Positions 48,801 to 59,558 of a stretch of 64,000 nucleotides of DNA are shown in pieces. Position 1 is the first letter of the stretch. Each line of letters begins with the position of its first letter. The DNA is from Tanytarsus gracilentus (lineage: Eukaryota; Arthropoda; Insecta; Diptera; Chironomidae): NCBI GenBank assembly GCA_038502055.1, contig JAXRKN010000044.1, positions 2,886,001 through 2,950,000 on the forward strand. The letters run 5' to 3'. The translations under genes and the position numbers were made by a program. The notes beneath the pieces are model-generated. The model saw only the letters and a list, made by a program, of their open reading frames with translations. It was not told the origin of the DNA and did no database searches.

Positions 48801-51303
48801 CCTTAACGCGAACGCCACAAAAATTATCTGCCTAGCGATACTTTTTCAAACCAAACGGCACGAAATTCTCAGACAGACTGAAATGCGAGTCCAAATAACT
48901 TTTTTAAAAGCAAGCCATGTACATGGGATGCGATAGAGCGTGAGAGAGAGCGAGCGTTGGAAGTGAGAGAGGAAAATGCGCATTATGATGTTAAAATTGA
49001 CATTTTAAGACTTATTCTATATTATAAATAATAATTTTGAAAGATAATAAAAATAATTATTTATTTCAAGAAAATCATAAAATTTAATTTCAATTTTTAT
49101 GCCTAAATTTTAAAAACTTTAACATGCGCATTATGCGAATAAAAATTGCTAAATTTTCTCTCTTTCTCCATCATAAACTTTTTATCGTGCATCAACATCA
49201 TATGCAATAAGTTTCATTGCCAGTAACGATGACTTAATAATTTCGTAACTATCACACGAGTGTTGAAAAGTTTTTCGTGAAATCTTCAATCGCAATCAAG
49301 AGACAAAGAAATCTTAATTTTCTTTGTTTCTCTCGCTTCATCATATGAGAAATTTTTAGTGATTCTGGGCACATTTTATTTCTCTTCATTCTGCGCAACT
49401 CTCTCGAATGTTCTTTTTAGAGTATCCAACTTTATGTATTACATAACTTGAAATTCTCTCTCATTCACATGATGCCAAAAATAAGGAATCGAGTGCCATT
49501 CTACGCTTCCTTTCTTTCAACTCCTCCGTTCACTAACCTGCTCTATATATTAAATCTTCTACTATCGAGTCTTGGGAGAAATAAGAAATTCTGGATGATG
49601 ATGCAAAAAAGTTGTGAAAAGAAATCGGGTCAGAAGTTCTGTTTTGCCTTAAACGAGAACGTTCTTTGTGTATATAAACTTTGAACTCAATCGTATAGCG
49701 ATAAGTTTAATGGAACAGTGGAGCATCGATGCAGCATGTCAAACTGCAATATTTTGAGTAAGGCGCATTGAATTAAATATATTTTATCAAAACTTGAGTG
49801 ATTAAATTGAGTAGAAAAAGATTAAAATTTTATGGGATGAAAAATTTGATTAGTTTTAGTTTTCAAATTGTAATTAAATTTTTTAACGTTTTTATAAGAA
49901 TAATCTCGAAAGCACATCAAACACCTCCGCACATCTTTATTTTATAACTTTTTAATCTTCGAGTAAATTAATTTTGACTGATGGGGATGCAAAGAAGATT
50001 TAAGAACAAATTTTTGCATTTAAGATGTTTAAAAAACGATGAAGAAATTCTGAGAGAGAAATTACGCGATTAAAAATTGCAGTTAAAGAGACTAGAACAT
50101 TTCTGATTAAATTTATTCCACGCTAACAATAAATTATGAGCGCATGGTTGCATCAAAATTTCATAATTTAATCAACAGCTTTACAATGTATGAAATTTTA
50201 CTTACAAATACTTAACAAGGAACTTTAAGAAAATTCTTCACGATTTTTTTATAAAAAAGATTATCACAAAATTTGCTTTGAGAACTTGAGCAGTTGCAAC
50301 TTCGAAGGAAACTAATCTGAATCTTTTAGAAACTGCATTGTTCGTTCGCTTAAACTTCCAGTGCGCATCGAATCGTTGCGTTTTTCTTACGAGAAAAAAG
50401 TTCTATTGAACTTCGCAATCCTCGTGCTTTGTTGTGAGTGAATGAATGAAAACTCTTGTCACGGGCAAAGGTAAATGCACTAAAGATGCAAGAGAAGAGA
50501 TTATGACAACAATGACGAAAATAATCGTAAGTGCGGGGAAATTTGGAAGTTCATTGAGTTGAAAGGTTGAAGAAATTTTCTTAAGACTGAATTTTTTTAA
50601 AATTAGAGGGAAAAATATATTTTAATGCTGTACAAAATTGTGACGTCATTAAAAATTTAATAAAAGGTAAAAATTTGAATCATGATCTTTTTTCAAAATT
50701 CCTAAAAATTATAAAAAAATTCATTTTCAATGTTTTAAAGAAATTATTTGCATTTTCGCCATTTTCCGGGTAATGATCCGATTTATTTTCTCAATTTTTC
50801 TTCCCTTCACCCCGCTCCACTCCAGCATCCACGAGATTATCTTTCATGACCAACAAACTCTTTATGACTCACAGTCTCTGCATGTGCTCTTTGTTAAATA
50901 TTAACGTAGGTTGTGGATGCTCCCCATGGTACTCATGCGCGATGGAAGTCATCGAGTTGAGGGGAAAACCTCATAAGTCTGACAACATGCTTCCACGAAG
51001 AAAAATTCAATAGAAATTTATTGATTTTTCACGCATTCAGACATAAAAGTTTGTTGTTATCGCACGGAGTAGAAAAAAGTTACATTTTTAGCATTAAAAG
51101 AGAATTTTAAAGTGTTAAAGTAGAAGAAATATTCAACAAAATGAATTTCACTTTTATTTAGTTAACAAAAGCGACTCTTACTGCCATTTTTAATCGTGGA
51201 TATTTTTTTTCGTGGTGGCATAATCAAGCTTTTGCGTCATATTGAGTGAATTTCAGAGATAAAATTTAAAATTTCACACTGTAGAGCTGACTTGTGACTG
51301 ATA
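27873..51303. other. gene-poor region of about 23 kb
   Basis: Uniformly AT-rich with many short frames, none with a recognisable domain, codon pattern or paired splice sites except the weak candidate at 35265. A low-complexity A/T run lies at 38985-39050 and GA-rich tracts at 48930-48980. No tRNA, rRNA or large repeat is visible. It could be intergenic regulatory DNA or the introns of a gene whose coding exons I cannot see. Confidence 0.45.
35265..35341 (+). CDS. possible first coding exon with signal peptide
   Basis: An ATG opens a short frame with a hydrophobic run (MSLCMFVFLFTLALC) and an acidic DDDDKSR segment, ending at AGA/GTGAGT, a consensus donor. This is what the first exon of a secreted or membrane protein looks like, but no following exon was identified and the match could be chance in 23 kb of sequence. 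Confidence 0.25.
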
Positions 51304-54300
51304 ATGGACATTAATGGTTTTAATCGTATGCTATTGCATTCTGTGTTATTGTTGTTGTTACTATTAACCCAATACAAGACTAAAGCCTCTCACGATGACA
51401 GCACGCACAATGTTGCGAAGAGATTGGATTCCGAAGTCTGCTCGGGTGAGTTGAAATAACTTTTTAAGCTTTCAACATTTTTCACCTTTAATTAATTTTA
51501 GATAACTTCAATATTCATTCATCCACGATCATCCGTACGGAAGAGTCAAAGGTGATGGGCGCACGTTTCATCGATGATGGTGAAGTAGCATCAACTGATG
51601 CCTGCATGAAGCTCTGCTGTTCCACAAACGATTGCGATGTTTTCATATTCGAAGAGAAGGTAAAAGGCAAATATTTGACCGGACATTGTTATACGGTTGA
51701 ATTGTTAGTCAGAATAAGAAGAAAAGCACCAAACCGTCTGTTTGATCTCTCTCGAGTCTCGCTGATATTGTTATTGATGATATCATCGGTCGTTGATTGT
51801 TTTTCTTCTCTCTTGCCTTCGCACTTTTGTGGGTCACAATGTGAAGCCTTTTAATGCTTTTATGATATTGATTCATCATAAGAAAAGAAGAAGAAAATTT
51901 GTGGTTATATGTGAAGGAATTTAATTAAATTTGTGGCTCAAAATTTAAAGTTGAGATTTGAAAATTTAAACGTCAAATTCTGTAATTATCTATTTAAATA
52001 ATTTAATCACGGACATTTCACAAGTAACAACTTACTTTTCATACAAATCATGCCAACAATTTAATGACTCATGTTCGAACAAGATTTTTCCAATTTAGGT
52101 CACCTTTAATTCATTTTAATTTTTTTAACAGACACTTGGAACTTGTTTCCTCTTCCACTGTGGCCAGCCCGATGATTTCCGATGCAAATTTACATCGCAC
52201 ACAAACTACACGAGCGGAATTCTCACGGTGACTCGTACTGAGCTTCAACAGGCACTCACTAATCAAGTATCAAAGCCTAAATTATCACAAAATGAGTTAG
52301 AGTTAGTGAATTTAAAGCGACCGGCGCCTGCATATCATTCGTGAGTTAAATCTTTTACACGTGACATTCGCAATACGAAAAATTAAATGTCATTTTCAGT
52401 CAATCGTCAGCGTCAGAAGTTTTGAGTGCAGCGATAACGACTTCAACGATTCCACCGTTGGGTATACGATTGGCAGATATCACAAGTACACAGACTGCAA
52501 TAAAGTCATCAACATGTGGCAGATTCCAATTTCAATGTCAGACAAGCAAGGAGTGCATTGCGGTGAGATATTCTCAATGTACATGTCCGTGGTTTTGATT
52601 AATGAAAGTTTATTCGCTTCTTTTGCAGATTTACAATGTCTGCGATCAGATTGCACAGTGCGAGGATGGCAGTGACGAGGGACCCGAGGTAAAATCGAAA
52701 TTCAAGGATTGGAAATTTTTATTTAATCAATTTGTTTTCTTAGTGTCCAGCCGCAACACCACCACAGGTTAAAAGTAATGTGAATGGCATCGAGAACCAG
52801 CCAAAAATGGATAATCAAATTAGCAGAAATCGAATGATGCCTCCAGTGAATGTGAGACACTAATTCAGCAAATTTATTGAATTAATTAATTTAAATTGGG
52901 AATTTTAAAGATTAACGACAATTTCAACAATCAAATGCAGCGAACGATGATTAACAATCGCGAAGATCCTATGACCGCACCAAAATATCCTCAAAACCAC
53001 ATTGGAAATTATATGGGTGAGAATATTTTTTAAACTTATAAAATACGGCAATATTCTATAACAAAAAATTATCATTCCTTGTCACGTGCTCTATTTCTTC
53101 ACCAAAACTTGTCATACAAAAATATTTTTTCACTGTCATTCTGACAGTTTCACATCTCGAAATTTGTCATCGCATAGTCTGAATAGCTAAATCGCAATTC
53201 ATTATTCAATGACTAACAAATGTTTTGCTTTCTAAAAATAAGCCACACACTGAGGGAGTCTTAAAAATGTTATTCTTTACCGCATTATTTTTAGCATTTC
53301 TCTGTTCTCATTTATATTTTTTTCGCTGTCAAGTAATAATAAAATATTTTAAACGGAAGTGAACAATAATCAAGTGAAATAAAATAAGTAAAAAAATTTA
53401 ACAACCTCCTCTCTTTGTACAACTAGGTATTTGCACGGAAAAGTATTAAATAAAATAAAATCAGTAAACATTTTGAATTTTTATACATTTTGTTATAGCT
53501 CTTTGTAAACTTAAAACTAAATTTTGGTATTTGTTTTCGAAATATTAAACATATGTATGCAATATTGAATGAATTTAATCTTGGAATTTAAGATCAAAAA
53601 TTTGAGAAGTGGAGGGTAATTTTTGTTTGTTTGATGTTTTTTAAAACCGCTAAATTTTATTTGCCCTTTTTCCTGATAAATTTATTGTATTATTTGGTAA
53701 CAAAAATTCTTTTGAAAATTATGAATGTTTGAATTGTGCGCGTAATTTCCCTGGCTTTGGATTTTTTGTTTTTGTTTTTTTGATTTTTTTTATTAATAAA
53801 AGAATTACTCTTTCTAAAATTATTTTTTTTATCTTTGGTAATATGAATGTTTTTGCCTTCTCTTCGTGTCTTTAATCTTGTCCTGTATGAAAATGAATTG
53901 GGGGTACGACAGTGAGAGCGCATGATTATCGAGGGAAGAGGGTAAGTGGTGAAGTTGATGGTGTTGAAGTATTGGAGCGCATGTAAGAATTTTTTTTTTT
54001 AATATTTTTTGACCGTTTTTTACACATCTGTTGCTTCGCAACAGATGTTGATTCCGGTCGTGAACGACCGAGAGAAAGAGAGCTAAATGAGATTGCGGGA
54101 GTAAGAGAGAAGGGAGAAAAAGAGAGAAATACAATTTAGTTTAATTGTTGTTGAAGATCACGTTGGATGGTGATTTCGATTTCATGCAAATTCATTTTAT
54201 TATTAATTAAAAATGAATTAAATTCATCCAAATTTTATTTTTAAAAAATTTACTATCGATGACCGACCCTTGACCTTAAAAAACAAGAAAAAACTATTAA

Positions 54301-55622
54301 AGTGATTTAAATTAGAATTAAAGTGAAAATATCTCAAACATTAAATAGTTTTTGCCTTTTTTTATTGCTCAATTAACAACTTGATACAATCGCAAAGTAG
54401 TTTAGCGAAAAAAATGTACACGAGTGTCTCCAGTCATCGCGAGCCATAATTTTTTATGTCGACTTTACAGTTATTTACAAAATCACTGTCATAACCGTTG
54501 AAAAGGTCACGCTCAAAATTATCCAATTACTGGATTTTTGTGGTATTTTTCAATCATCATTGTCATCACGTTCTAATGCATCTTGTGGTAATTGATGTTC
54601 ATGGTCATAATTTTGACTTGCAATACACTCGAAATATTTTTATTGATTTTTTAACCATTTAAAAAAATACTTAACGATAAAGACAAAAATGACTCTCAAT
54701 TATTGCCAATGACGTTTTAAAACTGCAAAAAATCACTGCAATCAGCAAAAAAAGAATTGACACAAATAACAAAATTAATCTCTTCTCTTTAATGCAATCA
54801 ACAGAAACCGATGATAGTCGTATATTCACCCATAAGAACGGCTTGCTGTCATCCACCAATGTCAATAATTATCCAGCCATTCAGTATCAGCAACAACAGC
54901 AGGCAAATAAATATCCTTTCATGATGCCTCAACAGCCACCGCAACAATCGATCGAAGAGCAAATTTATCAGCAACAGAGGAACGATTGGCCTCAACAGCA
55001 ACCTCCACCTCAAGTCGTCATTCAACAACTCCCAAATACTGTAAAGCAACAAAGCAATTCCGTATGGCCTGAAAAATTATCGAAGCAAATCGATGAGAAA
55101 ATTGCAGGCCACGGTAAGAAGGAGCAGCAAAAAGAAAAAGACTTGGAATATTCGGAAGAATATGGTGAAGGTGAGGAGAGTCAAGCGGAAGGCGATGATG
55201 TCACGACTACGGTGGCCCCTAAAAAGGTAAATTAGAGTTTTTTATGCAGCTTCAAGAAATTCATATAGAATGATTTAAAATCCGTTAAAATTCTTCGATT
55301 AAAAAAATTCTATTTGCAGAAACAGCGAAAACATAAAAAGATTAAGAACAAAGACCAACAGAAATCCCACGAGAAGCCTTTGCATGAGCAACTTAAGCAA
55401 CTTAAAATTGAAGCTAATGAAGATGCGAAATTTATTCGAGAGCATGGTGGTCACGCGGAGAAGCCGACGGGTGCAATTCTGAGTCTCACAATAGGTTGTC
55501 TAATTCTAGCATGTCTCTCCGTTCTAATCGGCTGTCGAATGCGAAGAGTCACGGTGCGACGACGAAGACACGGTGGAAAGGCGGTCGATGCAGACTTTCT
55601 CGTTAATGGAATGTATTTGTGA
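51304..55622 (+). CDS. MANSC- and LDLa-domain single-pass membrane protein (LRP11-like)
   Basis: Nine exons join in phase to 556 residues: 51304-51445, 51502-51659, 52132-52340, 52400-52562, 52629-52688, 52744-52851, 52911-53016, 54805-55226 and 55320-55622. Order of parts: signal peptide with a Leu run (LLLLLLL); a MANSC domain (about 50-130) with ACMKLCCSTNDCDVFIFEEK and GTCFLFHCG; one LDL-receptor class A module (about 209-245) with CGRFQFQC, CDQIAQCEDGSDE, whose acidic residues bind calcium; a long Gln/Pro-rich and acidic low-complexity stalk (exon 8); a basic stretch; a membrane helix (about 506-528, GAILSLTIGCLILACLSVLI); and a short basic cytoplasmic tail. This order fits LRP11-type receptors. 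Function in insects is not known to me. Intron 7 is 1.8 kb, far longer than the others. AATAAA at 55840-55845. Confidence 0.88.
54024..54070. other. two adjacent perfect hairpins in intron 7
   Basis: ACATCTGTTGC, TTC, GCAACAGATGT (54024-54048) is an 11-bp perfect stem. Six bases later CGGTCG, TGAA, CGACCG (54055-54070) is a 6-bp GC-rich stem. They lie in the long intron of the LRP11-like gene. Confidence 0.7.
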
Positions 55623-56339
55623 ATCTTTTTTAAGTTGATTTTATGTAAAACGAGGCAAAGAAATTTATGTTTTTATGCCCCACTCACAGAATGCATTTGA
55701 AGAAGAAAAAAGGTTTAAATTTAATATGGTAAAATAATTTCTCATAAAAGAATTTTTCATTGTTTAATTTTTGCCCCCCTCTCACCGGTGATGATGGAGA
55801 CTTTTTATTGTTGCATTATAACTGCGAGAAATATTTGAGAATAAATTAATCAGAAAAAGAAATGAGTCATAAAATGTTCGAGGAAAAGAAATTTATTTTA
55901 GCAAAAAAAAAAGAGTAAAGACAATGGACATGCTTGAAGTTTAAGCAACGATTTAAAACCGTACAAATGTTTATATTTTGAGTTTTCATAAAAAGTCTAA
56001 AGATGCCATGCTATGTAAAGTAAAATAAAACTTTAAAAAATCAAGTTTCGTTGATTAAATTTTATTATTTTTAAAAATTTAATTAAATTGTCGCTTTCAT
56101 GTAGCTGCATAAAATTTTGACTGCCTCGTGTTTTAAAACATTTTATTTCGCATGTTTTCTCTTTTTGACATCGATGATGATTTTGCATTTTAAATTTAAA
56201 TTTTGGTAAACTGGAAAAAACTTTTTTAATAAAAAATTTAAAACAAATTGTCACTTCCTTTAACTAGCAAAATTTTTAATATATAAACTCAGTTGATTTC
56301 AATTTGAATTATCACTTTTCGTCCGATAACAGTTTTAAC
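55623..56339. other. intergenic: 3' UTR of LRP11-like gene and promoter of the next gene
   Basis: Contains the AATAAA at 55840 and, at its right end, a TATA box for the repeat/odorant-binding fusion gene. No other feature is seen. Confidence 0.5.
56282..56287 (+). promoter_or_regulatory. TATA box upstream of the Plus-C OBP fusion gene
   Basis: TATAAA 52 nt before the ATG, a plausible spacing for a start site near 56312 and a short leader. A TATA promoter suits a strongly, tissue-specifically expressed secreted protein. Confidence 0.55.
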
Positions 56340-57834
56340 ATGAAGACAACTTTTATTATCTTGTGCATTGTTGCGCTATGCTTAGCTCAAGGAGAGAAAT
56401 CTCAGAATGGAAATCAAGGATCTAAGAGTGGTCAACAGGGCGGAAATCAAGGTAAGGGTGGTCCTCCAAACAGTCAGCAAGGCCAACAAGGATCACAAAA
56501 TGGAAATCAAGGATCTAAGAGTGGTCAACAGGGTGGAAATCAAGGCAGAGGCGGCCCTCCAAACAGTCAGCAAGGTCAAAATGGAAATCAAGGATCTAAT
56601 AATGGTCAACAGGGTGGAAATCAAGGCAGAGGCGGCCCTCCAAACGGTCAGCAAGGTCAAAATGGAAATCAAGGATCTAATAATGGTCAACAGGGTGGAA
56701 ATCAAGGCAGAGGCGGCCCTCCAAACAGTCAGCAAGGTCAAAATGGAAATCAGGGATCTAAGAGTGGTCAACAGGGTGGAAATCAAGGTAGAGGCGGCCC
56801 TCCAAACAGTCAACAAGGTCAAAATGGAAATCAGGGATCTAAGAGTGGTCAGCAGGGCGGAAATCAAGGCAGAGGCCCACAAAACAACCAGCAAGGCCAA
56901 CAAGGTCAGAATGAACCACAAAATGGTAATCAAGGCAGAGGAGGACCCGAACGCGGAGAAAATGGTGGAAAACCTATGGGTCCATGTTAGTGTTTCTCTT
57001 TTAACCTCTCACAGATTTTAAAACTTCTTTTTAAGGGTCAATTCCTGGATGCAACATTACAACCTTCCCTAAAGATGTTAAACCTGAAGGGTGCTGTCCA
57101 TCTATGCCCAAATGCTCACATGATGTGATGAGCGAAAAATGCAAAACAAATTGTCCTAAAACCGGAGACCGCAGTGCAGATCATTGCTGCATGTCAAAAT
57201 GTGTTTTCGCTGAATTGGGCTTGTCTAACAGTGATGGAACATTTAGCTCGGCAGGCGCTGTGGCTCAATTGAAAAATAGAACAACTAATCCTACCGTGTG
57301 GGATTCGATTATTCAAACAGCTGTTGACAGTTGCGCTGCTAATGGTAAATTTTATATTTTTTCATCTGTTTTTTAAAAAATAATTAAACGCAAAAATTAG
57401 CATCGAGTATGGTCGAAGAATGGCAGAAGATGACAAATCGCACCGACACTTGTGGTAATGGAGCTTTTAAAGCCATCATACATTGCGTCGCTCGTCAACT
57501 TTTCATTCAATGCCCCGCTTCTGAAGCAGACAATACCAATGCAAATTGCCCTAAATTAGTTGCTTTCGCCAACGCATGTCCAGCTTTCCCATTCCCTGAT
57601 CATAAAGGTGGTCATCGTGGTGGCAGAGGTGGTCAATCTGGCGAGAAATCAAAACCCTCAGGTAACACATCACCGAGTGGCAGCCCTACAAAAAATGGAG
57701 CTAATCCTGCCCAAAATGCAAACAAGGCCCCTCAAAGTGCAAAGGGAGGCAACGCGGCAACAAAGAAGCCTGCAGATACCAAGAAAGGAAACGCTAATCA
57801 AAATAAACCAAGTCCACCACCAAAGAAAAATTAA
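56340..57834 (+). CDS. secreted Gly/Gln/Asn-repeat protein with a Plus-C odorant-binding domain
   Basis: Three exons (56340-56985, 57036-57344, 57401-57834) give 462 residues. A signal peptide (MKTTFIILCIVALCLAQG) leads into about 190 residues of tandem repeats of roughly 24-30 residues, with the pattern GNQGSKSGQQGGNQGRGGPP then NSQQGQ. From about Cys221 a cysteine-rich domain follows. It has CC and CCMSKC (C2-X3-C3), CVARQLFIQC (C5-X8-C6) and a Pro right after C6, with extra cysteines before and after. These are the defining traits of Plus-C odorant-binding proteins. The tail (about 380-462) is Lys/Pro/Asn/Gly-rich and disordered. The exon 1 donor is best read as GTTAGT at 56986, which keeps the frame. 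A poly(A) signal is at 57918-57923. Ligand and tissue are unknown; the repeats suggest a matrix, silk or mucus-like role. Confidence 0.82.
56400..56940 (+). repeat. coding tandem repeat, about 81-84 bp per unit
   Basis: About six units starting AATGGAAATCAAGGATCTAA, nearly identical at the DNA level and with synonymous changes mixed in, which suggests recent expansion or gene conversion within the gene. Confidence 0.85.
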
Positions 57835-58170
57835 TTTGAAAATTTATGTGCACACTTTAAAGGAGAGCCAATTTAGCTTTCATTGCACAATGCAATGTTA
57901 AATTTTATAAAATTCTTAATAAAAAATTCAGTCAGCAAATTTATATTTTATCAATTTTCAAAAGAATTAAATTACTTTCACTTAAAATCTAAGATGACTT
58001 TTTATTTTTCAAAGGAATTTCACTGTTATGTTCATTAAATATTTCGAAATTAAAATTAATTCATGACACACAATTAAGACATTTATTTACAAATTTTATT
58101 ATGACTCACGAAAAAAATTACCCGCTTATCAGTTTTCTCATTTTAAAAACATTCTTTGAGATATTTTAAT
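57835..58170. other. intergenic between convergent genes
   Basis: Holds the poly(A) signal of the OBP-domain gene (57918) and presumably the 3' UTR of the LRR gene on the minus strand. Nothing else is seen. Confidence 0.5.
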
Positions 58171-59310
58171 TCAATTAAATTTCACATAAAATGTAATGTA
58201 AATAGCTAATGCGAGCGTCACCATTTGAAAAGCAAAAATTCCCAGCATTAATTTTTCGGTGTGTTGAATGTCTTCACGAAATATTTTATTTTCATCTTCG
58301 AGTGTTTTAATGGAGTCAAGTTCTAACTCAGTTTGTTGAAAGTTTGAGTTTATGGCTTGAGAATATTTCATGAAGATTTCTCTAATTTCATTTATGTTTG
58401 CATATTCTAGTCCTACAGAACCATTGACAGTTGACAAGATTTCATTAAATCGATCTTGAAAATCTTTTTTATTTTTTACTTCTTTTTCAACTTCAATTTG
58501 AACCTTTCTGATTGTTTGTTGAATCATGTCAGCAGTATCTTTTACAGTTTCCTCTGTCGTGCTTGCTTTATCTTCCAAATTATTTAATCGAATTTCGCTG
58601 GAAGTTTCAATTCCTGGAGTTGTCGAATTATAATTTTGGTTGCATTTCATTTTAATATCATGTGTGACATTTTTCATTGATGGCGATCTTTGGTTATCTT
58701 TAATCCATACTGAATTAATGCAGGGATTTGATAAAATCGAAATAATTTCGAGTGACGTTAAAGTAACAAAATCAGTATCGATAACTTTCAGTTGGTTTCT
58801 GTTCAAAAAAATTTTCTTTATATTCAAATTATTTTTGAAAAAATCTCCGTGCAAAAATTCAATTTTTGTATTTTCTAGATTAAAGATTTGAAGAGTCGCT
58901 AAATTCGCCAAAAAATCTGAATCGAGTGAATTAATTTTTGGACTTTTTAAAACAACTTCCGTGATGTTTTTGCACCCGTTAAAAATATCATTTTTAACTT
59001 CCAAAATTGTTTCGCCACACAAGTCAAATTTTTTTAAATTTTCAAAGTGAGTGCAAATTCCCAAAGGCACATGTTTTGTAAGACTCGTTCCTGCCACGTA
59101 AAACACGTCGATCAATGAGTTGTTCTGTGTTACACTTAAATATCCCTTAACGCTTGTGACACTAATTTTCTTGTTGAATATATTGATCATTCTGCAGTTA
59201 TTACCATCAGTATATTTCACATAGTCACATTCCATATCAGTCGGTGAGTTTTGACATGTTGACGAGTTGATGATGAAAAATAATGTTAACAAAATAAAAT
59301 CTAAGTTCAT
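58171..59310 (-). CDS. leucine-rich-repeat, coiled-coil, single-pass membrane protein A
   Basis: An intronless 379-residue frame. Parts: signal peptide (MNLDFILLTLFFIINSSTC); a Cys-bearing cap with YVKYTDGNNCRMINIF; about five or six degenerate leucine-rich repeats (residues 60-205) such as FENLKKFDLCG, LATLQIFNLENTKIEFLHGD and NIKKIFLNRNQLKVID; a Cys cap; a Thr/Ser-rich and helical, probably coiled-coil region (about 235-350); and a C-terminal membrane helix (LMLGIFAFQMVTLALAIYITF) ending in KFN. The neighbour upstream on the same strand is a clear paralogue, 248 bp away. Extracellular LRRs in insects often act in adhesion or immune recognition, but no function can be assigned here. Confidence 0.88.
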   Translation of the reverse strand: MNLDFILLTLFFIINSSTCQNSPTDMECDYVKYTDGNNCRMINIFNKKISVTSVKGYLSVTQNNSLIDVFYVAGTSLTKHVPLGICTHFENLKKFDLCGETILEVKNDIFNGCKNITEVVLKSPKINSLDSDFLANLATLQIFNLENTKIEFLHGDFFKNNLNIKKIFLNRNQLKVIDTDFVTLTSLEIISILSNPCINSVWIKDNQRSPSMKNVTHDIKMKCNQNYNSTTPGIETSSEIRLNNLEDKASTTEETVKDTADMIQQTIRKVQIEVEKEVKNKKDFQDRFNEILSTVNGSVGLEYANINEIREIFMKYSQAINSNFQQTELELDSIKTLEDENKIFREDIQHTEKLMLGIFAFQMVTLALAIYITFYVKFN

Positions 59311-59558
59311 TTTTTAAATGTGTTTATTCGAGCACCACTTAAGCTTGACTGAAATAAACTTGAGAGATTGTTTTTTATTGAAAACATTTTTTTCACTGGA
59401 ATCAGCTTGTGAGAATTTCGTTACTACATTTTTATTATGCTGATTATCGCTATCAGCGAAAGTCTGAATTTTAATTTGTTTGTGAGATCTTAAAAATATT
59501 TTTCAACATTTTTTTTGAAAATTCAAAATAAAATAAAATAAATTTATTTTTTTTAAAT

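Noticed and set aside
54024..54070. Rho-independent terminator
   Set aside because: The hairpins lie inside a eukaryotic intron with no following U run, so a bacterial-type terminator does not apply.
56407..57021. 204-residue second plus frame and a 146-residue hydrophobic minus frame over the repeat region
   Set aside because: The repeat period is a multiple of three, which leaves alternative frames open. Only the first frame has a signal peptide and joins the Cys-rich exons.
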